64,000 bases of DNA from Paenibacillus_E sp052115445 (GCF_052115445.1 NZ_JBFRGR010000002.1:1-64000), one strand, 5' to 3'; shown: positions 8,958-17,752, counted from the first letter of the stretch. The notes: generated from the sequence alone by a model not told the origin. A program made the numbers and translations.

Positions 8958-9824
8958 TTGATCAAGCAAAATATAAGCGGAAGTTTAACTAACGAGCAAT
9001 CGCAGTTTTATGAGGAACAAGGCTATCTCATCATCCCCCAGTTATTGTCGGAGGAAGATTTAGCCTCTGCGCGTGAAGCGATGACTCAGAAGGTATCGAT
9101 GATTGCGGACGAACTGTTCGCGGATGGACTTATTACGGATAAGCTTGAAGATCGGCCCTTTCCAAATCGCCTAGCTGAGCTATTTCAGGATCTATCCGCC
9201 GAAAACTTCTTGAAATACGGCAGAAGCTGGCGCGACCGTATCCCTGGGTACTTCACCTTGATGAGCAATCCGAAAATTTTGGACGCGGTAGAATCATTAA
9301 TTGGTGGAGAGCTATTCGCTAATCCGGTATACAACGTGCGGCCGAAGGTCCCGAAAGTAGCCGCTGGCGCAGTTCCTTGGCATCAAGATAAATCGTATTG
9401 GCCGGATGCGAATGCAAATCCCGTTATTACCGTCTGGATCCCGCTTGTCGATGCGAATGAAGTCAATGGTTGCCTCCATATCAAGCCCCAAACACATCGT
9501 AAACGTGTGCTCAAGTGGCATCGTGAAACGCACACTGGAACAGGGTATACAGCGCTCAAAGATAGTCAGCTTGGCAAAACGGAAACCGTCGCCCTGCCTG
9601 TATCCGCAGGAAGCGCAATTCTGTTCAATGATCGTTGCCTCCATATGTCCACCCCTAACATGTCCGATACGGTTCGCTGGAGTGTTGATCTGCGCTATCA
9701 GCCTACAGATCAGGATCCTATGGTTCAACATGGCATCGGCTTCCTAGCCAGAAGCTACAAATATCCAACACGCGTGGCTACGCTGGATGATTGGCTTGAC
9801 GGAAGGCCAGAGCACGAAGAATAA
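8958..9824 (+). CDS. Phytanoyl-CoA dioxygenase (PhyH) family protein
   Basis: A 289-aa Fe(II)/2-oxoglutarate-dependent dioxygenase fold. The start is taken as TTG, with GGAGGG eight bases upstream; the longer frame back to 8886 has no ribosome binding site and non-family residues. QFYEEQGYLIIPQLLS near residue 15 is the usual N-terminal PhyH segment. PWHQDKSYW near residue 150 supplies the His-X-Asp iron ligands, DRCLHMS near 245 the distal His, and the Arg shortly after (TVRWSVDLRY) the likely 2-oxoglutarate contact. The substrate cannot be predicted; PhyH proteins beside AraC regulators in this group are often linked to sugar or osmolyte metabolism. It ends ahead of an intergenic repeat, with no clear terminator. 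Confidence 0.85.
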   Translation: MIKQNISGSLTNEQSQFYEEQGYLIIPQLLSEEDLASAREAMTQKVSMIADELFADGLITDKLEDRPFPNRLAELFQDLSAENFLKYGRSWRDRIPGYFTLMSNPKILDAVESLIGGELFANPVYNVRPKVPKVAAGAVPWHQDKSYWPDANANPVITVWIPLVDANEVNGCLHIKPQTHRKRVLKWHRETHTGTGYTALKDSQLGKTETVALPVSAGSAILFNDRCLHMSTPNMSDTVRWSVDLRYQPTDQDPMVQHGIGFLARSYKYPTRVATLDDWLDGRPEHEE

Positions 9825-9884
9825 GTGCCGGATACGGACGGGACAACAATGGCGGCGTTAAAAGGTGGACATTTTTGACAGACT

Positions 9885-10157
9885 TTGTTGACGGACTTTG
9901 CTGGTGGGGGTTGGTAAGTTTGGAGGGTTTGGAGAGGCTTGTGCGCTACTCAAATTGTTTAAATGGAAAATATGCAGCTATTTACGCGAATTTTGCTCGA
10001 AAATTCGATTTACATGGAAAACATGTCGCTAATTCTGCCACTTTTCTTCAGATCAGGTAAATTGGTTAAATTTAACTGTAGATTTTCCATTTATTCTGCG
10101 TTTGCTCGGAAAAACGAGAGTTTTAGCTGTAGGAAATCCATTTATTTTCCCCGGGAG
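9885..10157. repeat. Dispersed intergenic repeat, copy B
   Basis: A G/T-rich lead (GGTGGGGGTTGGT) and GCTTGTGCGCTACTCAAATTG are followed by two forward units (TGGAAAATATGCAGCTA, TGGAAAACATGTCGCTA) and two inverted units (TAACTGTAGATTTTCCA, TAGCTGTAGGAAATCCA). The element ends in CCGGGAG. The segment from TTCAGATCAGG to CCGGGAG aligns closely with copy D. The inner forward and inverted units can fold into a long imperfect hairpin at about 10013-10090. Confidence 0.8.
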
Positions 10158-10223
10158 AGCATAAAAATCGCCCAAGTCATATCCACCAGCACCAGATCCA
10201 CGCGGTTCCCGTGCTAACGCAGT

Positions 10224-10256
10224 AAAAAGTCCTTCGGATTCATCTCCGAAGGACTT
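10224..10256 (-). terminator. Terminator of the GH127 gene
   Basis: Perfect inverted repeat AAGTCCTTCGGA / TCCGAAGGACTT with a six-base loop, followed on the minus strand by a T run. Confidence 0.9.
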
Positions 10257-10274
10257 ACAGTCATTCACAAAGGT

Positions 10275-12257
10275 TTACACGCCGCCCTTGCGTATCCAAA
10301 CTGTCATCTCGCCTACCCCTCGATTGCCCCAGAGATAATACGGCACCGCCTTCAGTTTCACTCGCTCTGAAACCTCCTGCTGGGTAAATGGACGATACGG
10401 CGTATCCTCCGACCAAGAAGCGGACTCATTGGCATGACCTTCCGCTTCAATCACAACGGCTCCTCCTAACAAACCTGCATCGTAATTCACTTGCAGCTTC
10501 TGCATGGCATCAATCGATACGGTGGCTAGCGGTGTACCATTATCCACTTCTTCCAAACAATAAACGAGAGGTCCGCGTTCAATCGCAACTTTACCAGCAT
10601 TAGCTCGGATCGCGGGATGAGCGATCGTCAACTGCGCCTTGACTGCAAGTTCCCAATCCACGTTATCCCCTTGCACCCATTGCCGTTCAACACATGCATA
10701 GCCATCCACGGTTTCATAAGCTGTCCGTACTCCGTTGATTTTCATAACCGCTCCACCCTGGCTCCAAGACGGGATGCGCAGCGCAAGTGTAAACGGATCT
10801 TGCGGAGCCAACGTTAGCTCTATTCTCACATAACCTTCCCATGGAAGCTTTGACTGCTGGGTAAATGCAACTTCGCCAACAGCAAGCTCAAAGCGAGCCT
10901 CACTGCCGATAAACAAATGTGTGTAGACGGTATTTCGCACCGGTGAAGATGTGTAGATATAACTGTTCAACGAACTAAGCAGGCGTGCCACATTCGGAGG
11001 ACAGCATGAGCAGCCAAACCACTTCTGCCGTTCTGCTTTGACATGATGGCGAGATGGATTTAACTCCGATGCTTTGGGCCAAACCTCCAGCGGATTCACA
11101 TAGAAATAATGCTTGCCATCCTGTGACATGCTGCCAATAACATTGTTGTACAGCGCGCGCTCCATGACGTCCGCATACTCACTCTTCGCTTCTAGTTGCA
11201 GCATTCGCTGAGCAAAGAAAATAAGTCCAATTGAGGCACACGTTTCAGCGTAAACCGTATCGTTGGGCATATCATAATCGAAAGTGAATGCTTCACCGTG
11301 ATGTGTTGAGCCGATACCCCCTGTGATGTACATCTGCTTCTTGGTTGTGTTATCCCATAAGCGGCGGCAGGCCGTGAGCAAGGACTCATCTCCGGTCAAT
11401 CTGGCAAGATCGGCCATGGCTGTATACATATAAACCGCGCGCACCGAATGACCGATGGCCACTTGCTGCTCGCGAACCGGCTTATCTGCTTGATTGTACG
11501 CCATTTGCGCTACTGTCGGAATCGGTTGCTTCTTTTGCGTCCAGTAACTGTAACCATCTCTTGCTTTACATTCTTCAACTAGAAAGTTCGGTTCAGAACC
11601 GCGCTCATCAATGAAAAATTGTGCCAGCTTCACATAGCGTTCTTCCCCCGTTGCCTGAGCAAGTTTAACGAGTGCAAGCTCGATTTCTTGATGGCCGTCA
11701 TAGCCTCTGATCTGACCAGGTTCACGACCGAAAATCGTATCAATATAGTCAGCAAATTTGCACATGACATCTAACAGTTTTCTTTTTCCCGTCGCATCAT
11801 AATAAGCAACAGCGGCCTCCATCATGTGACCCGCACAATATAATTCATGCGCTTCATGCAAATTCGTCCATGCCTGACCTGGCTCTTTGATCGTAAAATA
11901 CGTATTTATGTAACCGTTCTCATGCTGAGCTTTGGCAATCAAATCAATGACCTCGTCTGCCGTTTGTTCCAACTTAGGATCTGGCGTGTTTGCCAGCGAA
12001 AAGCCAACTGCTTCAAGCCACTTGGCAAGGTCGCTATCCTGAAAAATAAAACCGCCAAACACTCCTTCTTCGAGCCCTGCTGCAATACGGAAATTGCGAA
12101 TAGCATGACTAGGCTCCGCATCCGCAATCGCATCATTCAAAGCATCCCATTGATACGGAATCACCGTGCCTCGTACAAGCTCCATAAACGGATTCCAGAA
12201 TTCATCTTGTATGCGTATCTTCGTGATAGCAGCCTGCATGTGTGTGGAATTCACCAT
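10275..12257 (-). CDS. GH127 family beta-L-arabinofuranosidase
   Basis: A 660-aa cytoplasmic enzyme of glycoside hydrolase family 127. The family releases beta-L-arabinofuranose from arabino-oligosaccharides, using a catalytic Cys held by a zinc site. The diagnostic WFGCSCCPPNVARLLSSL motif lies near residue 415 and holds the nucleophile and zinc-ligand cysteines. ITGGIGSTHHGEAFT near 330 and YAETCASIGLIFFAQRML near 355 are also typical of the family. The N-terminal (alpha/alpha)6 barrel is followed by beta-sandwich domains, and 660 aa is the normal length. GAGGAG lies nine bases upstream of the ATG. It is divergent from an AraC regulator at 12402 that probably controls it, and it has its own strong terminator. 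Confidence 0.92.
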   Translation of the reverse strand: MVNSTHMQAAITKIRIQDEFWNPFMELVRGTVIPYQWDALNDAIADAEPSHAIRNFRIAAGLEEGVFGGFIFQDSDLAKWLEAVGFSLANTPDPKLEQTADEVIDLIAKAQHENGYINTYFTIKEPGQAWTNLHEAHELYCAGHMMEAAVAYYDATGKRKLLDVMCKFADYIDTIFGREPGQIRGYDGHQEIELALVKLAQATGEERYVKLAQFFIDERGSEPNFLVEECKARDGYSYWTQKKQPIPTVAQMAYNQADKPVREQQVAIGHSVRAVYMYTAMADLARLTGDESLLTACRRLWDNTTKKQMYITGGIGSTHHGEAFTFDYDMPNDTVYAETCASIGLIFFAQRMLQLEAKSEYADVMERALYNNVIGSMSQDGKHYFYVNPLEVWPKASELNPSRHHVKAERQKWFGCSCCPPNVARLLSSLNSYIYTSSPVRNTVYTHLFIGSEARFELAVGEVAFTQQSKLPWEGYVRIELTLAPQDPFTLALRIPSWSQGGAVMKINGVRTAYETVDGYACVERQWVQGDNVDWELAVKAQLTIAHPAIRANAGKVAIERGPLVYCLEEVDNGTPLATVSIDAMQKLQVNYDAGLLGGAVVIEAEGHANESASWSEDTPYRPFTQQEVSERVKLKAVPYYLWGNRGVGEMTVWIRKGGV

Positions 12258-12281
12258 ATGTAAACTCTCCTCTTGTCATCC

Positions 12282-12375
12282 AATTTTATATAACATTTGA
12301 TTATCAACTACTTACAGTTTATCCTTATGAATAAAGAGTAACTATAAATAATCCCAACTTATTTTATATAAAATT
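12282..12375. promoter_or_regulatory. Divergent GH127/AraC control region
   Basis: The 144-bp gap holds TTTTATATAA twice (near 12285 and 12362). The second copy is part of TTATATAAAATT, which is its own inverse orientation. Repeated elements beside both starts are the usual layout for an AraC-protein binding region. No footprint-level consensus is known to me. Confidence 0.35.
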
Positions 12376-12401
12376 TAACACTTCACAGGGGAGGCGAATC
12401 G

Positions 12402-13271
12402 ATGAGCGAACTTAGCCATATCTGGATGGAACTACCACCGCTGCCCTATTACCTCATGATTGGCTTGTCCACCTACCGTCCAGGGGAAATGCATCCAAGT
12501 CGACGTCATCTGGGCATTTTTGATCTTCTCTGGGTGACCAAAGGGACCTTATATATCGGCGAAGATGACAAGGAATGGGAGGTTTCGGAGGGTCAAGCCT
12601 TATTACTGCTCCCAGATCGCTACCATTATCCCGTTAAAGGCTGTGACAGCGAGACCGTTTTCTATTGGATTCATTTCGACTTCCAAGGAGCCTGGCAGCA
12701 GACATCGGATCAGGATCTAGGAACTGCTTTCCCTCAACAAGTTAGGAAGTCTTGGGAAAATCCGTATCGGATCCGCATCCCGCAATATAGTGCTCCACCC
12801 GAGTTCGCGCTTGCCGAACGTCATCTCCGCAAACTCTTGACCGACTCGGTTCACCATCGTTCAGAGACATATTGGAGTGAGCAGCAGCTTTTCATGGAAC
12901 TGCTACGTCTCCTTGATGCTGGACATTCCCGCAACGATGCGTCACCTGCCCTGATACTCGCCGACAAAGTCGAATCGTATTTGCGCCAACATTATCAATC
13001 AGATGTGACGAATAGCTCACTAGCCGCTGAATTTCATTTTCACCCCAACTATATCGTCAGATGTATGAAAGAAATCTATAATTGCACGCCAATGGCCTAT
13101 CTACACGACTACCGAATTGAGCAGGCGAAGCTGCTGTTGATCAAAACCGAGTGGTCCATCGCGCGAATCGCTGAACATATTGGCTTTCTTAATGCGCCAT
13201 ACTTCTCGAATTGCTTCAAGGCCGCTATTGGCATGTCACCACTTCGATTTCGCAAGCAATACTCGGCATGA
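12402..13271 (+). CDS. AraC-family regulator (likely of GH127)
   Basis: A 289-aa protein. The N-terminal cupin sensor (RRHLGIFDLLWVTKGTLYIG, then LLLLPDRYHYPVKG and ETVFYWIHFDFQG) covers about residues 25-110 and probably binds a sugar. The C-terminal AraC DNA-binding domain spans about 190-289 (NSSLAAEFHFHPNYIVRCMK and SIARIAEHIGFLNAPYFSNC are the two recognition regions). GGGGAGG lies seven bases before the ATG. Its position, head-to-head with the arabinofuranosidase gene, suggests it activates that gene when arabino-oligosaccharides are present. A bidirectional hairpin follows the stop. Confidence 0.92.
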   Translation: MSELSHIWMELPPLPYYLMIGLSTYRPGEMHPSRRHLGIFDLLWVTKGTLYIGEDDKEWEVSEGQALLLLPDRYHYPVKGCDSETVFYWIHFDFQGAWQQTSDQDLGTAFPQQVRKSWENPYRIRIPQYSAPPEFALAERHLRKLLTDSVHHRSETYWSEQQLFMELLRLLDAGHSRNDASPALILADKVESYLRQHYQSDVTNSSLAAEFHFHPNYIVRCMKEIYNCTPMAYLHDYRIEQAKLLLIKTEWSIARIAEHIGFLNAPYFSNCFKAAIGMSPLRFRKQYSA

Positions 13272-13274
13272 AAA

Positions 13275-13320
13275 AAGGCTGACCGCTAGTAGAAACCTCT
13301 ACTACACAGATCAGCCTTTT
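13275..13320 (+). terminator. Terminator after the AraC gene
   Basis: AAAAGGCTGA / TCAGCCTTTT outer arms with an inner TAGTAGA/TCTACTA stem. A-tracts and T-tracts on both sides make it usable from either direction. Confidence 0.8.
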
Positions 13321-13615
13321 AGTTACCCTATTGTAGGACCGCAGCCCCAAAAGCTTCAAAGCTCTCACTAGAAGCGTTGTGAACTCGGCACGAGTAACAC
13401 TGCGTTCAGGTTCAAAGGTTGTCGCACTCGTACCCTCAACGATCTGCTTAGCAGCTAGCTCCTTGATCACATAGGAAGCCCAATGGCTGGAAGGCACATC
13501 GGAGTATGTCTTGGATACTTCAAGCACAGCATATTTACTAAAGTGATTAATCTCAGCTTTGATGACATCTTTATCTAATTTGCCACCCACATACGTCAGT
13601 GTTCCATCTTTTTAA
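13318..13615 (-). pseudogene. SLH-domain protein remnant
   Basis: The minus-strand translation GTLTYVGGKLDKDVIKAEIN continues into HFSKYAVLEVSKTYSDVPSS and one SLH repeat (HWASYVIKELAAKQIVEGTS, TTFEPERSVTRAEFTTLLVR). The pattern 'YVGG...AEINHFSKY' just before SLH repeats is common in large Paenibacillus surface proteins. Here only one SLH repeat remains, after which the frame runs into unrelated sequence and the terminator. On the 5' side a stop and a one-base frame change separate it from the kinase fragment. Both ends are lost, so it cannot be functional. Confidence 0.75.
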
Positions 13616-13766
13616 TTTCTGTATCTAAGGTATTCGATAGACTTTGTGATAAATCTTGAAAGGATTCTAACGTTCGTTTCCTAACAGTCGTCGACTCGTA
13701 CGTATAGAAAGAGGTCAGGAAGAACAACGTAGCCACAACAATAGAAAAAAGAGCTAAGCGTACATG
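13597..13766 (-). pseudogene. Sensor kinase N-terminal remnant
   Basis: The conceptual translation ALFSIVVATLFFLTSFYTYE, then STTVRKRTLESFQDLSQSLS and NTLDTEIKKMEH followed by TGA, resembles the first membrane helix and start of the extracellular sensor domain of YesM-type histidine kinases of Paenibacillus. The reading breaks off at AAAAAGATGGAACACTG, which is also the beginning of the SLH remnant in another frame. So two unrelated gene pieces meet there. The upstream end is swallowed by the terminator of the SMP-30 gene, and no start codon is present. Confidence 0.5.
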
Positions 13767-13781
13767 CGCTTAACTCTTTTT
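13745..13781 (-). terminator. Terminator of the SMP-30 gene
   Basis: AAAAAGAG(C)TAAGCG / CGCTTA(A)CTCTTTTT hairpin with a short loop. It is almost the same sequence as the terminator at 18382-18422. Confidence 0.85.
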
Positions 13782-13794
13782 GAGTTGACTAAAC

Positions 13795-14685
13795 TTAACC
13801 CCCGTAAAAATTCGCCTGTGGGCCTTTCACATCTAGCTTTACTCGAAACAAAGCACCAGCAAGAGGCTGATTCACGCTTTCCTCATCGCTGACTCCTACA
13901 CTAGCCGTCGTGATATACAATTCATCCATTTGCTCCCCGCCAAATGCGCAAGAGCTTGTTCTCTCCACAGGAACTGCAATCGAGCCTATTTTCTCCCCGG
14001 TCGCGGGGTTATACCGCCCTACCTGCCAGCCTCCCCATTGCGCAATCCATAACATGCCATCGTTATCTACAGCCATCCCATCTGGAAAACCTTCATCCTC
14101 TGCAATGATAACAACTGTGCGCGGATTGGAGATGCTCCCTGACTCACCATCATAGTCATAGGCTACGACTTTCTTCGTCGGAGAATCGATGTAATACATG
14201 ATGGTATTATCCGGGCTCCAGCCTAGTCCATTGGATACCGTAATGCAGCCATCCTCGAGGGTACGAACGGTTCTGTCGATATCCAGACAATATAGTGAAC
14301 CTGTTGCGACCGACTCACTTAGTGCCATCGTACCTGCCCAGAACCTGCCAGCTCGATCACATTTCCCATCATTAAACCGGTTATTTGGTAAATGACTCTC
14401 TGGATCAACAAGGGGTGTTAATGTCTCGGTTTCCAAATCTAACAGATGAAAACCTCGCTCCAAAGCTAGAACCATGCCACCTTGCTGTCTGGGCACGGCG
14501 GCTCCGACCTTTTGATCCAATGTAATTGTCCGGTTGCTTCCGTCTTTGGGTTTATACAGATGCAACGCTTGTCCATTAATATCCACCCAGATTAATTGCC
14601 CTGTCGTATGGTCCCAGACGGGACCTTCGCCAAGATTAGCTTTTATATCCCCGATGCGTTCAATTCCAGTAAACTTGTGTGCCAT
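13795..14685 (-). CDS. SMP-30/gluconolactonase-family protein
   Basis: A 296-aa six-bladed beta-propeller of the SMP-30/gluconolactonase/LRE family, probably a cytoplasmic sugar lactonase. ANLGEGPVWDHTTGQLIWVD at the start gives the first metal-ligand Glu. NNRFNDGKCDRAGRFWAGTM near 105 gives Asn and substrate-side residues. SNGLGWSPDNTIMYYIDSPT near 150 and EGFPDGMAVDNDGMLWIAQW near 200 give the remaining Asn and Asp. Two in-frame ATGs lie close together; the second (14685) is seven bases from AAGGAGG and matches the family start, the first is only one base away. It may open aldonolactones made from sugars released by the nearby glycosidases, but the substrate is not determined. Confidence 0.88.
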   Translation of the reverse strand: MAHKFTGIERIGDIKANLGEGPVWDHTTGQLIWVDINGQALHLYKPKDGSNRTITLDQKVGAAVPRQQGGMVLALERGFHLLDLETETLTPLVDPESHLPNNRFNDGKCDRAGRFWAGTMALSESVATGSLYCLDIDRTVRTLEDGCITVSNGLGWSPDNTIMYYIDSPTKKVVAYDYDGESGSISNPRTVVIIAEDEGFPDGMAVDNDGMLWIAQWGGWQVGRYNPATGEKIGSIAVPVERTSSCAFGGEQMDELYITTASVGVSDEESVNQPLAGALFRVKLDVKGPQANFYGG

Positions 14686-14851
14686 TACCATGCCTCCTTA
14701 GATAGTCGTTCGTAATCGTACTCATGCAATTTTGACGCTGAAACGGTTCAAAAGTTGTGCGCCGATACGCTAACTTCAGTCTACCAGTTCCCTACTAGCG
14801 TGGTCATGAATATGATTGAAGTACCACATGTCTTGAGGAAGGGGAGTCTTT

Positions 14852-15928
14852 ATGATTATCCGTAAAGCTGTGCGCGTTACAAAGCCTAGAATCTCATTGA
14901 CCAAACCACGCCTAATTGCAACTATTCCCGTCAGCAGTCCAGCTGTACAATTCGCTATCAATCCCTTAACGAGTCGGTTATATTTTATTCAAGGTGACAA
15001 CCACCTTGGTGTTCTGGATACCAAAACCAACAAAATCATAACCACCATTCAAATTGGTAAAATGCCTTCCTACATGGCTGTCAATACGCGTACGAATCGT
15101 ATTTATGTATCCAACTTTTACGATGGCACCGTTTCTGTTATCAACGGCCTTACGAACCGTGTTATTTCTACCATCAAGGTTGGTGAACGCAGCGATCATA
15201 TCGCGGTCAATACACATACGAATCTGGTATACGTTTCAACGATCTCCTTAGGTTCGCGGAACGCCAATCTCGTCGTACTGAACGGAGCTACCAATAAAAT
15301 ACACAGCAAAATTCCATTCAAAGGACGCCCTTCACAAATACTAGTCAATGCTTTGACGAATCGAATTTACGTAACGAATACAACCACCGATACATTAGCC
15401 GTAGTCCGCGGAGATACCAGTAAGATCATTGCTACGCTGAAAGTCGGAAGAAATCCTGTCATCACACCAGTTCTTGATAGGAAAACAAATCAACTTTATA
15501 TTGCTAATAATCTCAGTAGATACAGCTCTGTCGTCAACTTGCGTACCCTCCATGTCCGTAAGATTCAACTCGGAAGACGACAAAGAGAAATTACGCTCAA
15601 CCCCCTAACGTGTCGAGTCTATATCTCGAGTGCACAAATTTCCGTGAAGGGACGGCTGTTTGTAGTAAATAACAGAACGAATAAGGTCATCGGTTCGTTA
15701 ATTGTACCTGCTTTTTCGGATGTGCTGATTAATCCGCGAACAAACCACTTGTTCGTTTCAGAATCAACGGAAACAGGTGCAGTTCCACTCAACGTCTATC
15801 ATGGCAGCAGCCTAAAGCCACTCGCAAAGCTCAAAGTTAGCGCTGGGTCTGGATCTTTGCTGCTTAATCCGCGCACGAATCCCATTTATGTTGGCGGAGA
15901 AAAGACAATAACTGTCATTCAGGACTAA
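14852..15928 (+). CDS. YVTN-type beta-propeller repeat protein
   Basis: A 358-aa protein made almost wholly of 40-45-residue YVTN repeats: 'AVNTRTNRIYVSNFYDGTVS', 'VNALTNRIYVTNTTTDTLAV' and similar, each with a T-N-[RKL]-[IV]-Y-V strand and a V-[IL]-N/D-G turn. Seven or eight blades fit the length. Such propellers are binding scaffolds; no enzymatic motif is visible. The N-terminus (MIIRKAVRVTKPRISLTKPR) is basic and lacks a clear signal peptide, which is unusual for a family that is often extracellular. GGAAGGGGAG precedes the ATG. It is transcribed alone towards a strong bidirectional terminator. Confidence 0.85.
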   Translation: MIIRKAVRVTKPRISLTKPRLIATIPVSSPAVQFAINPLTSRLYFIQGDNHLGVLDTKTNKIITTIQIGKMPSYMAVNTRTNRIYVSNFYDGTVSVINGLTNRVISTIKVGERSDHIAVNTHTNLVYVSTISLGSRNANLVVLNGATNKIHSKIPFKGRPSQILVNALTNRIYVTNTTTDTLAVVRGDTSKIIATLKVGRNPVITPVLDRKTNQLYIANNLSRYSSVVNLRTLHVRKIQLGRRQREITLNPLTCRVYISSAQISVKGRLFVVNNRTNKVIGSLIVPAFSDVLINPRTNHLFVSESTETGAVPLNVYHGSSLKPLAKLKVSAGSGSLLLNPRTNPIYVGGEKTITVIQD

Positions 15929-15932
15929 CGAA

Positions 15933-15980
15933 AACAACACCTCGTCAGGAAATATCCTGAGCGAGGTGTTGTTCGATTTT
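15933..15980 (+). terminator. Bidirectional terminator
   Basis: AACAACACCTCG / CGAGGTGTTGTT with an inner TCAGGA/TCCTGA stem, followed by CGATTTT on the plus strand and GTTTTCG on the minus strand. Confidence 0.85.
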
Positions 15981-15992
15981 ACCCACATTGTT

Positions 15993-16112
15993 CTATACAA
16001 GTCGTACACGTTCTTCACTTGTTTCACCTATCGCAACTGCCGTCCAGCCCATGGGAATGCGTTTTCCCTCCGGCACCTTACTGCCTCCTGCTTTAACTTG
16101 AGTTGCCCTCAT
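15993..16112 (-). CDS. Short orphan ORF, possible relic
   Basis: Reads MRATQVKAGGSKVPEGKRIP followed by MGWTAVAIGETSEERVRLV, ending at the shared terminator. I do not recognise it. Codon usage looks protein-like and it lies directly downstream of the Rieske remnant, so it may be the surviving start or end of another gene of the same decayed operon. No strong ribosome binding site is seen. Confidence 0.2.
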   Translation of the reverse strand: MRATQVKAGGSKVPEGKRIPMGWTAVAIGETSEERVRLV

Positions 16113-16161
16113 GTAAGAAACCAAGCTCGAACCTCCTAAGCTCACTACATCTGCACGGATT

Positions 16162-16460
16162 TTAGATGAGCACGTAGATCTCGCTCCCCTCAACCTCTAC
16201 CTCATAACCTCGCAATTGCACGCCGCCTTCGACCAAATGCTTGCAACCCTTCAAACCAAACTCCCAACCATGCCATGGACAACGCAAGATTTCCTTATCC
16301 CGGCCATATTCATATTCATAAAAATAAGGAGGGCAGCCGTGTCCCGCACACGACACCTTCACAGACAGGAGCAGCCACATGAGGACACATATTACGCCAT
16401 GCATAGTAACTCCCATTTACAAGGAAGACACCGATTTCGATGCCTTTTACTAGACGAATA
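16162..16460 (-). pseudogene. Rieske [2Fe-2S] protein remnant
   Basis: One frame gives GIEIGVFLVNGSYYAWRNMC followed by PHVAAPVCEGVVCGTRLPS. The next frame gives YEYEYGRDKEILRCPWHGWE and then the Rieske C-terminus. C-P-H and C-P-W-H-G-W are the two halves of the [2Fe-2S] Cys-His cluster motif. They are separated by a one-base shift in a T run near 16330. The N-terminal dozen residues are missing because the sequence joins directly to the amidohydrolase remnant upstream. Confidence 0.75.
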
Positions 16461-17135
16461 TGATCTTTAATGTATTCGGATGGTAATCTTTTGAGCCAAG
16501 GCACTAAATCTCGAAGACCTTTGAAATTCTTATCCATTCGCCACATGAGATGCGGAAGCCAAGCTAACCCACCTTCAATGGCAACAAATTTAAGCTTAGG
16601 AAATTTTTCGAATACCCCTTCACACACTAAGCTATTGACATGAGACATGTAATTGATTGGTAAAATATTGTGCTAATCAAATACGATGTAGGATAGCCCG
16701 ATGGCGTCGGAGCTCCTGCAATCCCTCTTCCCTCTGTACCTGGATGAACGGCGACAGGCAGTCCATTACGCTCAGCAGCTTCATATATCGGGTGAAAAAA
16801 GCGCTGACCGAACAGCATACGGGAGCCGCTGCACATGATAACCTGAATCATGTCCGGGTGCTTGGCCATACGATCAATTTCCTTCGCAGCCGCAATCGGA
16901 TCAGCATGATTGATCAGGATGGATCCTTTATACACAGGACTTGCCTTCAACTATGCTGCGGATTACTGCCAGGGACTCCTCCACCATCAGGCACGGCGTC
17001 TTTGCGCATCACACCTACTGGAGAATGCCAGCCACCGCCATAGCCTGGTCCGGCGGAAAGCCAATAATCGTGCCAGACCTTGGGCAAATTATTAACTCCT
17101 CCACATTTGATCATGGATATAGCGATTACTTGACA
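16461..17135 (-). pseudogene. Amidohydrolase remnant (ACMSD-like)
   Basis: Pieces in at least three frames line up with one metal-dependent amidohydrolase of the aminocarboxymuconate-semialdehyde-decarboxylase-like group: YKGSILINHADPIAAAKEID, then RFFHPIYEAAERNGLPVAVH and PGTEGRGIAGAPTPSGYPTS, then after a frameshift MSHVNSLVCEGVFEKFPKLK and FVAIEGGLAWLPHLMWRMDK, ending LPSEYIKDHIRL. The remaining C-terminal part is deleted and the frame runs straight into the Rieske remnant. Together they once formed an amidohydrolase-Rieske operon, a combination seen in aromatic-ring catabolism. The 5' end near 17135 is uncertain. Confidence 0.75.
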
Positions 17136-17262
17136 TAACAAAAATCCAGTTTTCCGCAACATATCTTCATGTACGTCAGCAGGTTTGATTCTTATAGGCG
17201 TTAACGAGAGTTTAAGTCCGAAATAGACGGGTCATACTTAAGAGTATCTACGATCATGAGGA

Positions 17263-17739
17263 GTGGGACGTATTTTCATTAATATCCTAATAGGCTTTGT
17301 TGTTCCCTGGTTATTCGGGATTGCCTGGTTTAAAAAAGCTCCAACCATAGCCATTCTCATATTTCCCGCTTCTGCCATCATCTCATCGCTTATTAATGCG
17401 ATTGGCTATCACGTAGATTTTTGGGATTTCACACCAAAAATTGAAGATGATGAAACGATTTCTGCACTTCCTTTTGACATTGGACTCTATCCCTTTGCAG
17501 GCTGTGTAGGCATCTACTGGATTGATTTTAAGAAGAAGCACCCTCTGGTTGTCCTGATTTTACTTGCGATCATCTTAACTTGCCTTGAATCAATCGCGTA
17601 TGTAGTTGGTAAAGTTGAGTATAAACATGGATGGACGATTGGATGGACTTTTGTCTCTTATCTCATCGCTGTTGCAGCTGTGTATGGATTCTATGCACTT
17701 GCGAGAAAGCACGGGGTAAGCTTTACTAGTACAAAGTAA
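17263..17739 (+). CDS. CBO0543-type integral membrane protein
   Basis: A 158-aa membrane protein with about four or five predicted helices (FINILIGFVVPWLFGIAW near residue 5, TIAILIFPASAIISSLINAI near 28, PLVVLILLAIILTCLESIAY near 93, IGWTFVSYLIAVAAVYGFYA near 127). The LPFDIGLYPFAGCVGIYWID segment and overall size resemble the uncharacterised CBO0543 family common in Bacillales and Clostridia. The GTG start follows GAGGA closely, so the exact start is unsure. Function is unknown. It is followed by a hairpin and then the 62-bp repeat array. Confidence 0.65.
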   Translation: MGRIFINILIGFVVPWLFGIAWFKKAPTIAILIFPASAIISSLINAIGYHVDFWDFTPKIEDDETISALPFDIGLYPFAGCVGIYWIDFKKKHPLVVLILLAIILTCLESIAYVVGKVEYKHGWTIGWTFVSYLIAVAAVYGFYALARKHGVSFTSTK

Positions 17740-17752
17740 TGCTTTTTTATAA

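Noticed and set aside
15812..16027. 71-aa minus-strand ORF across the YVTN end and terminator
   Set aside because: Crosses a strong terminator hairpin and the antisense of the propeller gene; no protein pattern.
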